Below, piece by piece: positions 1-8,800 of a stretch of DNA of 38,305 bases (the first letter of the stretch is position 1; every line of letters begins with the position of its first letter). Made by a program: the position numbers and the translations under genes. The DNA is from Phaeodactylibacter sp964397205 (lineage in GTDB: Bacteria > Bacteroidota > Bacteroidia > Chitinophagales > Saprospiraceae): positions 1-38,305 of the forward strand of contig CAYNIT010000012.1 of NCBI GenBank assembly GCA_964397205.1. Direction: 5' to 3'. Below the pieces are notes generated by a model, which saw nothing but the letters and a program-made list of their open reading frames with translations, did not search any database and was not told the DNA's origin.

Positions 1-1
1 G

Positions 2-256
2 AACTCGGACCTCGGCCTCTTTATCCGCGCATCCTTGGAATTCGGCATCGATAAAGACGCTACGCTAGATATGGTGCCGCAGGCGGAAGTAGGAGACTAC
101 ATCCTCGTTCACGTCGGTGTCGCTATAAGTATAGTCGACGAAGCAGAAGCCAGAAGGGTCTTTGAGTACCTTGAGCAAATGGGAGAAACGGATGAGCTGA
201 CCGAGGGGGACTATGTGCCCGGCCAGGTCGAAGCCGCTGGTTGGCGAAAAGTCTGA
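2..256 (+). CDS. hypC: HypC/HupF hydrogenase maturation chaperone, 5'-truncated by window edge
   Basis: HypC is a small cytoplasmic chaperone that, with HypD, carries the Fe(CN)2CO unit to the large subunit of [NiFe]-hydrogenase. The frame is open from base 2. The visible part holds the C-terminal half of the OB-fold with the family pattern VPQAEVGDYILVHVGVAIS followed by a helical tail (DEAEARRVFEYLEQMGE). The N-terminus, which would show the essential Cys2 of the MC(L/A) start, lies outside the window. A TTG at base 35 could be read as a start but would remove half the domain, so this is a cut gene. The stop is 32 bases before the hypD ATG, same strand, as expected for a hyp operon. The product name is secure; integrity of the 5' part cannot be judged. 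Confidence 0.9.
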   Translation, partial: NSDLGLFIRASLEFGIDKDATLDMVPQAEVGDYILVHVGVAISIVDEAEARRVFEYLEQMGETDELTEGDYVPGQVEAAGWRKV

Positions 257-288
257 TCCGTTCTTTTTTTTATTTACAATTTACCGTT

Positions 289-1392
289 ATGAAGTATCTG
301 TCAGAATATCGAGACCCAGAAGTTGCCCAACGCTACCTAGAGGAAATCAAAAAGACGGTCACCCAACCCTGGACCATCATGGAAGTCTGTGGCGGGCAAA
401 CCCATAGCTTAGTCAAAAACGGCATCCTCAATATGCTGCCGAAAGAGGTCAATATGGTACACGGCCCGGGATGCCCGGTCTGCGTGACCCCGACGAGCCT
501 GATTGACAAAGCCATCTACCTGGCAGAAGAAAAAAATGTAATCCTCTGCTCCTTTGGCGATATGCTGCGGGTGCCCGGGTCGGGGAAAAGCCTGCTGGAA
601 GCCAAAGCGGACGGCGCGGACATCCGAGTCCTCTACTCGCCCTTGGAGGCCGTGAAAATTGCTGAGCAACACCCGGAACGCGAGGTCGTTTTCTTCGCCG
701 TGGGTTTTGAGACCACCGCCCCCGCTAATGCCCTGTCGGTCTTACACGCCGAACGTATGGGCGTCCATAATTACAGCATTCTAGCCAGCCACGTACTGGT
801 GCCCCCGGCGATCAGGGCGGTGATGAGCGACCCGGAAAGCAAAATCCAGGCTTTTCTAGCGGCCGGGCACGTCTGTACCATTATGGGCACGGGCGAGTAC
901 CACCCGCTTGTAGCAGAATACAACATCCCTATGGTGGTCACCGGCTTTGAGCCAATCGACCTGCTGCAGGGCATCCTGATGACCGTCAAGCAACTCGAGG
1001 CCGGCGAAGCCAAATTGGAAAACCAATACACTCGTATGGTCCGGCCCGAAGGCAATCAAAACGCCATGGACATAATCAACCAGGTATTCGAGGTCACGGA
1101 CCGGACTTGGCGGGGCATGACCAACATCCCCGAAAGCGGTTACCAGGTCAAAACTGCTTACGCGGACTACGATGCGACCAAGAAATTCCGTGTCGATATA
1201 GCAGAAGCCCCCGAAAACCCGGATTGCATATCAGGAGCGATCATGAAAGGGCTGGCCAAGCCCAACGATTGCCCGAATTTCGGGACCAAGTGCACCCCAG
1301 AACGGCCGCTAGGCGCGCCAATGGTAAGTTCGGAAGGTGCCTGTGCCGCTTATTACCACTTTAGTGGCTTATTAGCCGAAATGGAAGCATAG
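289..1392 (+). CDS. hypD: HypD, [NiFe]-hydrogenase Fe(CN)2CO assembly scaffold
   Basis: HypD (367 aa, close to the usual ~370) is the [4Fe-4S] scaffold on which iron receives CN- and CO, working with HypC and HypE in the cytoplasm. Visible family signatures: EVCGGQTH with Cys34, GPGCPVCV with Cys62 and Cys65, the VGFETTAP motif, and a C-terminal cluster-binding region with four cysteines (CISGAIMKG, NDCPNFG, TKCTPE, EGACAAYY). I chose the ATG at 289 because the protein then starts MKYLSEYRDPE, where family members start. An in-frame TTG at 241 would overlap hypC and add 16 residues unlike the family. hypE follows after 4 bases, so the genes are almost certainly co-transcribed. No own promoter is visible. 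Confidence 0.97.
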   Translation: MKYLSEYRDPEVAQRYLEEIKKTVTQPWTIMEVCGGQTHSLVKNGILNMLPKEVNMVHGPGCPVCVTPTSLIDKAIYLAEEKNVILCSFGDMLRVPGSGKSLLEAKADGADIRVLYSPLEAVKIAEQHPEREVVFFAVGFETTAPANALSVLHAERMGVHNYSILASHVLVPPAIRAVMSDPESKIQAFLAAGHVCTIMGTGEYHPLVAEYNIPMVVTGFEPIDLLQGILMTVKQLEAGEAKLENQYTRMVRPEGNQNAMDIINQVFEVTDRTWRGMTNIPESGYQVKTAYADYDATKKFRVDIAEAPENPDCISGAIMKGLAKPNDCPNFGTKCTPERPLGAPMVSSEGACAAYYHFSGLLAEMEA

Positions 1393-1396
1393 CCGT

Positions 1397-2434
1397 ATGA
1401 ACCTGAATTGCCCAATGCCAAAACTGGATTTCGACACCATCACGCTAGGCCACGGCAGCGGTGGTAAACTCACCAATATTCTCTTGGATAGCGGGGTGTT
1501 CGAAGTCTTGAAAAACGATATTCTAGACAAGCGGCACGATGGTGCGGTGCTCGACCTCAAGGGGAAAACTGCTTTTACAACCGACAGCTTTGTTATCTCC
1601 CCAATTTTCTTTCCCGGTGGTAATATCGGTGAGTTGGCGGTAAATGGTACCGTAAATGACCTGGCCATGTGCGGGGCTATCCCGCGCCACCTGTCCCTGA
1701 GTTTCATCATTGAAGAGGGGCTGCCTATGACCGAGTTCTGGGATATCCTCGTCAGTATCCGTGATGCCTGCATCGCCAGCGGCGTACAGGTAGTCACAGG
1801 GGATACCAAGGTGGTAGAACGGGGCAAAGGAGATAAGGTATTCATCAACACAACGGGCATTGGCGAATTACACCCCGAAGCAGCCATTGACCTGAACCGT
1901 ATAGAACCGGGCGACAAAGTCATCCTCAGCGGCGAGCTGGCCGCGCACGGCATGGCCATCATGTCCGTGCGGGAAGGGTTGGAATTTGAAAGCCAGATTG
2001 AAAGTGATACCCAGCCGCTTAATCATTTAGTGAAAGACTTGCTGGATGAAGTCGGCACCGACATCAAGCTCCTGCGGGACCCCACCCGGGGTGGGGTGGC
2101 TACGGTGTTGAATGAAATCGCCAGGGACCGGGCTTTGGGCATCCGTATTGCCCAGTACGATCTGCCGATTAACGAACAAGTGGCCGGCGCCTGTGAAATC
2201 CTGGGGTTAGACCCCCTTTACGTCGCCAATGAAGGCTTATGCCTGGCCGTCGTCGCTGAAGCAGCCGTAGACCCGTTTTTGAAAACCTGCCAGGCTAATC
2301 CCGCCGGCCATTTTGCCAAAGTCATAGGGACAGTTACTGAGGAACACCCCAAAAAGGTCGTCATGACCTCCGGCATCGGCGGAAAGCGGGTCGTCAGCAT
2401 GCTCACCGGAGAACAACTTCCTAGAATATGCTAG
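1397..2434 (+). CDS. hypE: HypE, carbamoyl-dehydratase making the hydrogenase cyanide ligands
   Basis: HypE (345 aa) belongs to the PurM/ThiL-like ATPases. It dehydrates a carbamoyl group, transferred by HypF to its C-terminal cysteine, into a thiocyanate that supplies CN- to HypCD. The sequence has the N-terminal glycine-rich motif GHGSGGKLTN, the ATP-binding segment VVTGDTKVVERGKGDK, the DPTRGGVATVLNE motif, and ends exactly in PRIC, the hallmark tail with the reactive terminal Cys345. The start at 1397 lies 4 bases after the hypD stop. The 3' end overlaps the next gene by 7 bases (ATGCTAG), which suggests translational coupling. Length and motifs are complete and I see nothing defective. 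Confidence 0.97.
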   Translation: MNLNCPMPKLDFDTITLGHGSGGKLTNILLDSGVFEVLKNDILDKRHDGAVLDLKGKTAFTTDSFVISPIFFPGGNIGELAVNGTVNDLAMCGAIPRHLSLSFIIEEGLPMTEFWDILVSIRDACIASGVQVVTGDTKVVERGKGDKVFINTTGIGELHPEAAIDLNRIEPGDKVILSGELAAHGMAIMSVREGLEFESQIESDTQPLNHLVKDLLDEVGTDIKLLRDPTRGGVATVLNEIARDRALGIRIAQYDLPINEQVAGACEILGLDPLYVANEGLCLAVVAEAAVDPFLKTCQANPAGHFAKVIGTVTEEHPKKVVMTSGIGGKRVVSMLTGEQLPRIC

Positions 2435-3555
2435 ATACGCCATCCCGCGCCAATGACAGACACAAGCCGGATGAGGAGGCCAATAAGCAACCCGATGGCC
2501 AGGTGTTTCTCGGGGGCAAGGATAATCCTCTGCTCGCCCCGAGAGGCGTCCATCTAATCAATGGGAAGCTGCTCGTAGCCGATACGGGTCAAAACCGGGT
2601 CTTCATCTGGAACGGCCTCCCCACTCAACGCTACCAAGAACCCGACCTGGTCCTTGGGCAAACCGCAAAACAGCATACCGACCGCAACGGCGGAGGGAAA
2701 GTAAACGCGGCAACGCTGATGTACCCATCCGGCTTATGGAGTGACGGCAACCGTTTAGTGGTTTGTGATGCTTGGAACCACCGGGTGCTGATTTGGAACC
2801 ACTGGCCCACTGCCGATGGGCAACCGGCCGATACCGTTTTGGGGCAGCCGGATTTCAACCACCATGAACCCAATGTAAAAGGAGTGGGGGCAACACCTTC
2901 CGCCCGAAGTTTAAACTGGCCCTACGGCGTCGACTGTGCCGGCGGCAAGCTGTTTGTAGCCGATACGGGCAACCGGCGGGTATTGGTCTTTGACGAATTT
3001 CCCACCGAAAACTTCACAGCAGCGGATCAGCTCATCGGCAAAAAGGATTTTGCAGACCGGGATTATGATCACACCCAGCCTATCTGGCCGTACTCCGTTA
3101 AAGTTGGGCCTAACGGCGAGATAGCCATTACCGACACCCAATACTACCGGGTGTTGCTCTTCGACAGCCTGGCCAGCGCAACTGACCCCGACGCCTCGCC
3201 CACGCTTATCGGCCAGCCGGCAATTGATGCGAACGGACAGAACCAATTCCGCTGGTTTCCCGAAGCCAACACCTTGAACTGGTGCTACGACACTGTCTTT
3301 CACCAAGGTGGTATTTACGTAGCCGATACGGGCAATAGCCGGGTGCTTCGATTTGACAGCCTGCCCCAACAAAACAACCAGCCTGCCGATGCCTTACTGG
3401 GACAGGGCACCTTTAACTTGGGCATAGAGAACCGCAACAGCATCAAAGCGAGCCCCACTAGCCTGTACTGGCCATTCCACCTCGCTATTGATAACGGAAT
3501 ACTAGCTATCGCCGATACGGGGAACCACCGGGTGGTGCTGTACAATATCCATTGA
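2428..3555 (+). CDS. Six-bladed NHL-repeat beta-propeller protein, coupled to hypE
   Basis: This 375-aa protein is built of NHL repeats. Six blades carry the strand motif (VADTGQNRVFIW, VCDAWNHRVLIW, VADTGNRRVLVF, ITDTQYYRVLLF, VADTGNSRVLRF, IADTGNHRVVLY), each preceded by a loop ending in LGQ or IG(Q/K). There is no signal peptide or membrane segment, so it should be cytoplasmic. Its ATG lies inside the end of hypE (7-base overlap). This operon position ties it to hydrogenase maturation or function, as an inference. From memory, NHL proteins also occur in gene clusters of some high-affinity [NiFe]-hydrogenases, role unresolved. No catalytic motif is visible; a protein-protein docking role is the simplest guess. 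The DNA of the blade motif (GCCGATACGGG) is conserved in four blades, hinting at recent duplication or conversion. Confidence 0.85.
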   Translation: MLDTPSRANDRHKPDEEANKQPDGQVFLGGKDNPLLAPRGVHLINGKLLVADTGQNRVFIWNGLPTQRYQEPDLVLGQTAKQHTDRNGGGKVNAATLMYPSGLWSDGNRLVVCDAWNHRVLIWNHWPTADGQPADTVLGQPDFNHHEPNVKGVGATPSARSLNWPYGVDCAGGKLFVADTGNRRVLVFDEFPTENFTAADQLIGKKDFADRDYDHTQPIWPYSVKVGPNGEIAITDTQYYRVLLFDSLASATDPDASPTLIGQPAIDANGQNQFRWFPEANTLNWCYDTVFHQGGIYVADTGNSRVLRFDSLPQQNNQPADALLGQGTFNLGIENRNSIKASPTSLYWPFHLAIDNGILAIADTGNHRVVLYNIH

Positions 3556-3695
3556 TCTTGGCCGAAGGACGGAGGGCGCAAACCAAGCTGCCGTAACTGG
3601 CTCTAGGCTAAAAGTCAGCATTCACAAATTTTGGGTCGTCGGACTGTAATTTCCTCGCTAAAGCGGCTTCGGGTGCAGCCCACCCCTCCTCTTTT

Positions 3696-5687
3696 TCATT
3701 CAATAATTGCGAAGGTCGTCCGCCGGTTCGTTTGGTGCTCTTCCTCGGTGCAGCGGCTGCAGATGCAGTCTACCGCCGGTTCGCTCTCTCCGTAGCCCTG
3801 CGCTACCAGGCGGCCAGGGTCGATGCCTTTTTCAATCAAATAGTTGACAGCTGACTGCGCGCGCCGCTGCGACAAGTCTTCATTGTAGCGGGTACTGCCC
3901 CGGCAGTCGGTATGAGAGCCCAGCTGAATGCGGATGTCCGGGTTGAGTTCCAGGTTGCGGGCCAGCTCGTTCAGGGTCGGCTGGGCATCTTCCCGGATGT
4001 CTGCCTTGTCGAAGTCGTAGTAGATGTTTTCCAGCTTGATCTGCTGATTGAGGAAGATTTTATCCAGTACAATCTCGATTTCGAACTCCTGCACCGGGTT
4101 GTTGGGGTCCCGGCCGATGCCTTTAGTAGAAAACACTTCCGCGTTGTTGAGGTAGTCTTCTTTAGAGGCCAGGAAGTTGTATTTGGTCTCTTCCTCCAGC
4201 TCCAGCTGAAAGCGGCCGTCTTCGCCAACCTTTATTTTTTCTTTTTTCCGGCCAAACTGTATTTGTACCGTGGCCCCCTCTAGTGGTTTGCGGCCCAGCA
4301 CCTCGCTGTTGGGGTCGGTAGGCACATTGTAGATTTTCTCCAGTACGTAGCCTGTCAGCAACAGCTTGTAGTCCTCCTCTTCAGGCATTTCCTCTTCTTC
4401 TTGCGCCAGCGGCTCCTCCGGAGGGGTACGCTTTACAAAGCGGTAAATGTCATCGTTGCCGATGCCGTTCTCCCGCCGGGAAGTGAAATAGCCGATGGAG
4501 ATGATGTCTTCCTCCTGCTTAGGGGCATCGTAATCGATTGCGTAGCCGAAGTCGTCATTGCCAGAATTAATGGGAGGCTTCAGGTTGTAGGGGGAGGACC
4601 ATCCGCGGCCCTGCAGCTTGTAGGAGCGGAAGATGTCCAGCCCGCCCATGCTGGTATGAGCATCGGAGCTGAAGTAAAGCGTATCCTGATCGATGAAAGG
4701 GAATTTTTCTTCCCCCTCCGTATTGATGACCCGGGTCATGAGCTGAGGGAAGCCCCAGCTGCCGTCGGCTTGTTTGTCCACGTAGTAAATGTCGTGGCCG
4801 CCCCATCCGTCCGGGTGATTGCTAGAGAAGTAAAGGCGCTTGCCGTCGGATGTCAGGGAAGGCCCGCCGTAGTTGACTCCTTCCTCAATGAATGGCAGGG
4901 GTTGAGGCACGGACCAGCTGTTGCCCTGCACTTGGCTGACCATGATTTTGCAATTGTCTTCTCCCCACTTGCCGCCGCCGTAGCAGCGGGTAAAGTATAC
5001 TTCCGAGTAATCTTGGTTGAAAACGGCAGTGCCTTCGTTGTCCGGGGTATTCAGCGCTTTGGTAAAACCGGAAACGCTGTTGGAAGAAAGGTCTACTACG
5101 AAGAGATCAGAAAAGGCATTGCCCGTCCAGTTGTAGGTGTCCTCTCCGGTGCTCGCGCTGCGGTCGGAGGTTATCACCAGCTGATTGTCCTTGTACAGCA
5201 TAGGGGCGTAATCGGCGCCGCTGGAGTTGAAGTCCATCAGCTCAATCTCGTACTCAGGCGTCAGTTCTTTCCAGCCCATTGCGATCTCGCAGGCGCTGAT
5301 CTCGCGCCGGTATTCGTAGGGGCTGCCAATTTCAATGCCGAGGTCTTTAAAAGCCCGTTTGGCTTCCTGATAACGCTCCGCTCGTTTGAGGGCGTAAGCG
5401 TATTCGCGCAGGGATTCATAACCGTATTGGTTGTCGTAAGCGATGCGGTACCAACGGATGGCATTCTCGCTCTGGTTCAGGTTCTTGTAAGCTTCTCCCA
5501 GCAGGAAAGCAATTTTACCCCGCTCTACGCGGCTTTTGGATTTCTCGTATTCTTTCTGCAGCAGGTCTACCGCTACAGCGTACTGCTTAACGTCAATGGC
5601 GGTGCGGCCATCCCTTACTTTTTCGGTGTAGGTACAGCTGGCCAAAAGGGACAGCAGAAGCAGGAGCAGCGTGCAGGATCGAATCAT
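3696..5687 (-). CDS. PorE-like lipoprotein: TPR, PD40 propeller, CRD-like and OmpA C-terminal domains
   Basis: 663 aa from the ATG at 5687, which begins a lipoprotein signal MIRSCTLLLLLLSLLASC with the lipidated Cys at 18. The frame is open further upstream to 5864, but that part overlaps the 3' end of the neighbouring gene and looks non-coding. Domains in order: TPR-like helices (about 25-135), a WD40/PD40-type beta-propeller (about 160-430, with repeated DIYYVD, DIFRSY, DIYRFV motifs), a Glu-rich linker, a carboxypeptidase-regulatory-like beta-sandwich (about 450-530), and an OmpA peptidoglycan-binding domain (545-663; GSHTDCRGSTRYNEDLSQRR with the Asp and Arg that bind the peptide stem). 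This is the architecture of PorE of the type IX secretion system (family knowledge). Saprospiraceae carry many paralogues, so true PorE orthology is not shown. It is downstream of a giant T9SS cargo gene on the same strand. Confidence 0.87.
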   Translation of the reverse strand: MIRSCTLLLLLLSLLASCTYTEKVRDGRTAIDVKQYAVAVDLLQKEYEKSKSRVERGKIAFLLGEAYKNLNQSENAIRWYRIAYDNQYGYESLREYAYALKRAERYQEAKRAFKDLGIEIGSPYEYRREISACEIAMGWKELTPEYEIELMDFNSSGADYAPMLYKDNQLVITSDRSASTGEDTYNWTGNAFSDLFVVDLSSNSVSGFTKALNTPDNEGTAVFNQDYSEVYFTRCYGGGKWGEDNCKIMVSQVQGNSWSVPQPLPFIEEGVNYGGPSLTSDGKRLYFSSNHPDGWGGHDIYYVDKQADGSWGFPQLMTRVINTEGEEKFPFIDQDTLYFSSDAHTSMGGLDIFRSYKLQGRGWSSPYNLKPPINSGNDDFGYAIDYDAPKQEEDIISIGYFTSRRENGIGNDDIYRFVKRTPPEEPLAQEEEEMPEEEDYKLLLTGYVLEKIYNVPTDPNSEVLGRKPLEGATVQIQFGRKKEKIKVGEDGRFQLELEEETKYNFLASKEDYLNNAEVFSTKGIGRDPNNPVQEFEIEIVLDKIFLNQQIKLENIYYDFDKADIREDAQPTLNELARNLELNPDIRIQLGSHTDCRGSTRYNEDLSQRRAQSAVNYLIEKGIDPGRLVAQGYGESEPAVDCICSRCTEEEHQTNRRTTFAIIE

Positions 5688-5764
5688 AGCTTTGGTGATT
5701 AGTTTGATGAAGGCTTTTATTATCAACGCCAGGATCAAATTTTTTGTTGCTGCTCGAAATGTCA

Positions 5765-5796
5765 GGAGCCTTCCTTCCCGAAGGAAGAAAGGCTCC
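5765..5796 (-). terminator. Hairpin after the giant gene, possible terminator
   Basis: GGAGCC (5765-5770) pairs with GGCTCC (5791-5796), and TTCCTTC pairs with GAAGGAA inside, giving a strong stem with a small bulge. It lies 31 bases after the stop of the 8.2-kb gene and before the PorE-like gene. On the minus strand no U-tract follows, so it may be an mRNA 3'-end or processing stem rather than a full terminator. The two genes could still be partly co-transcribed. Confidence 0.4.
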
Positions 5797-5826
5797 CGAA
5801 AGCACCCTAGCTGGAAACCGGGCCGA

Positions 5827-8800
5827 TTAGCGCAGCAGGGTGACATCCCCTTTGAACAGCTCAACGCTGCCGTCTACGAACTCAATCTCGGCGTACCAAG
5901 TGAATACGGCAGAGTTCATGACATCGCCCCGGAAGCTTCCGTCCCAGCCCTGGTTTGGGTCGTTCGGCATGGAGTCGTAAATCTCGAATACCGTCTCTCC
6001 CCAGCGGTTGTAGATCTGGAAGGTATTGATATGCTCTACCACCCCTTCCTTGGAAAAGATGTAGAAACGGTCGTTGGAGCCGTCTCCGTTAGGAGAGAAA
6101 ATATTGGGCACATAAATCGGCTTGTCCCGGTTGACGAATATCCGGATTTCCGTCTCGTCCGAGCATCCGTTTTCGGTGGCGACTTCCAGCCGGTAGACGG
6201 TGGTGCGCAGGGGCTTAGCCACCGGCCGCAGGCAGTCTTGGCAAGACAGGGTGCTGTCGTTGGTCCAATGGATGGCGGCCAGTTCTTCCTCCGGGAAGTT
6301 GACGATGGTGTTGATCTGGTAGGTATCCCCGAATTCCAGCTCCGCACTGGCTTCTGTTATAATGGCGGTCAGGGAATCCGGCTGTATGATTTCCGCCGGC
6401 GCCCGGAACTCGCAACCGTTGATGTCCCGGACGACGAGATCGTAATCTCCGGGCTGCAGGTTGCGGAAGTCAGGAGAGGGCAGGAAGTTGTCGCCGCCGT
6501 CAATTGAGTACAGGAAAGGAGCCGTGCCTCCTTCGATATTCACAAAGGAGAGGTTGCCCAAGTCCCCGAAGCAGTCGGGCTGCTGCAGCGCTACCTCCGA
6601 TACCGGGATGGTTTGGGTAACGGTTACCTCGTCGGTGGAAGAGCAGCCGTTGTCTGTATCCAGCACGGTAAGGGTATAAGTGCCGGGCTCGCCGATTTCA
6701 GGCTGAATGGTAGTCTGCTGCGCTACGAGGATGCCATCGTCAGTGGACCAGCTGTACTGGAATTCCGGGCCTTCGGAAGAGCCGGAGGCATCCAGAAAAT
6801 CGGTTTCCTCCCAGCAGTCCAGCAGGAAGCCCTCTCCGGCTTCTGCCACCGGCGGCTCAATGTCCTGCCCGACCTCGACCTGATCCGTATTTTCGCATTC
6901 ATTATCGGTATTGAATACGGAAAGGGTGTACAGCCCAGGTTGATCAATGGTTGGGGCCAGCCCATCGGCGCCATTGAGAATGTTGCCGTTGCTGGTAGAC
7001 CACTGGTAAACGAATTCATTGCCCTGGCTGGAAGCGTTTGCGTTTAGCGTCAAGCTTTCCACCGCGCAGGTCAGCAGCTCCGGCTCCAGGATATTCGCCG
7101 TAGGCAGGGCCGTGTCCTGGGTGATGCTTACCTGGTCTTCGGCGGTGCAGCCATTGAAATTATCGGTGACCAGAAGCTGGTAGGCGCCGGGTTGGTTGAC
7201 GATTGGGCTCATGCTGTTGCCACCGCTGACCACCCCTGGCCCGGTCCAGTTGTAAGAGAAGTCGCCCTGGCTCGATCCGGCAGCATCGAGCTGTAAGCTG
7301 GGGGCATCGCAATTCAGCTCCTGGGGGCTGCCAGCTTCGGCTACTGGTGTCTCCACATCCTGAATGACCTGCACCTCAGCGGTGCTGCTGCACTGGTTTT
7401 CTGTATTCAGTATCGTCAATTCATAAACGCCTCCCTCATTTACGGTAGGGAAAAGGCTCGTACTGCCGCCGGTGATGTTGCCGCCGATGGGCTGCCACTG
7501 GTAAGTGAAAGTGGGCCCATTGGAGGAGGTGCCGGCATCTATGCTGACTTCCTCTACCACACAGGTAAGGGTGTCCGGGGTGTCGATGTCGATCTCGGGC
7601 GTTTCAATATCTTGTTCTACCTCTACGCTGCTACTTTGCGAGCAGCCATTTTCCGTATCGGTAATGAGCAAGCTGTAGGCTCCCGGGGCATCGATGAGCG
7701 GAGTAGCAGTACTGCCGCCGCTTAGTATATTCCCTCCAGATACCGTTGACCATTCGTACTCGAATTCCGCTCCCTGGCTGCTGCCAGAGGCATTGATGGT
7801 CTGCTCTGTCAGTGCGCAATTGAGGACAGCCGGCTCGGCGATCTGTACCGATGGCGCCATGGTGTCCAGGCCAATCATTACAGCATCGGAAGCTGTGCAG
7901 CCATTGGCGGTATTGGTAATGAGTAGGCTGTAGTTTCCGGGTTCTGCAACGGCGGGGTTGAGGGTATTGCCGCCGGAGGTGACGCTTGGCCCATCCCACT
8001 CGTAGGAAAAGTTTGCGCCCTGACTGGAGGCTGTAGCGTCGAGAGTAGGGTTAGGCTCGTAGCAGTTGATGACCACTGGCTCGCCCGCTTCGGCGCTGGG
8101 GAGCTGGGTATCCTGCTCCACAACGATTTCGATGGTTTCCGTACACTGGTTAGAGGTATTGGTCAGCAGCAGCTGGTAAGTGCCGCCTTGGCTGACTACG
8201 GGCGAAAGCGTGTTTGCGCCTTGGTCAATTGCTCCGTCGGTGGTAGTCCACTCGTAGGTGAAATTTGGCCCGGAGCTGGAGGCGGAAGCATCAATGCTTA
8301 CCGTTGGCTGGGCACAGGTTACCATTTCCGGAGGAGTTACACTAGCGGTAGGCGCCGTGATGTCCTCTTCCACCTGTACACTATTGGTGCGGCTGCAGCC
8401 ATTGTCCGTGTTGAGCAGCGTTGCGGTATAGGTGCCGGGGGCATCGATCAGCGGCGTAGCGGTATCGTCTCCCTGTAGGATGTTGCCATCAGTGGTGTTC
8501 CAGCTGTACTGGAATTCTGGCCCCTGATTGCCGGCGCTGGCATCAATGGCGAGCGATGTACGTCCGCAGTTGAGTTCCTCCGGGCTGGCGATAAGCAGCT
8601 CCGGCCGTGCGGTGTCCCGTTCGATCATCACCACATCCGTGGAGGCACAGCCGTTGTCGTTATTGAAAACGGTAAGGGTATACTCGCCGGGCTGATCGAC
8701 CGCCGGGCTGAGGGAAGTGTTCCCGCTCAGGAGCCCCGGCCCCTGCCATTCGTAAGTGAAGGCAGCACCTTGGCTGGATGCTGAGGCATTGAGGCTGGGA

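Noticed and set aside
241..288. Upstream TTG start for hypD
   Set aside because: It would overlap hypC and add 16 residues absent from the family; ATG at 289 gives the usual N-terminus.
4401..5702. 433-codon open frame on the + strand opposite the PorE-like gene
   Set aside because: It has no recognisable domain and runs exactly antisense to a gene with four clear domains; long antisense frames are common in GC-rich coding DNA.
5688..5864. N-terminal extension of the PorE-like protein by 59 residues
   Set aside because: The extension would bury the lipoprotein signal and overlap the end of the neighbouring gene and a hairpin.
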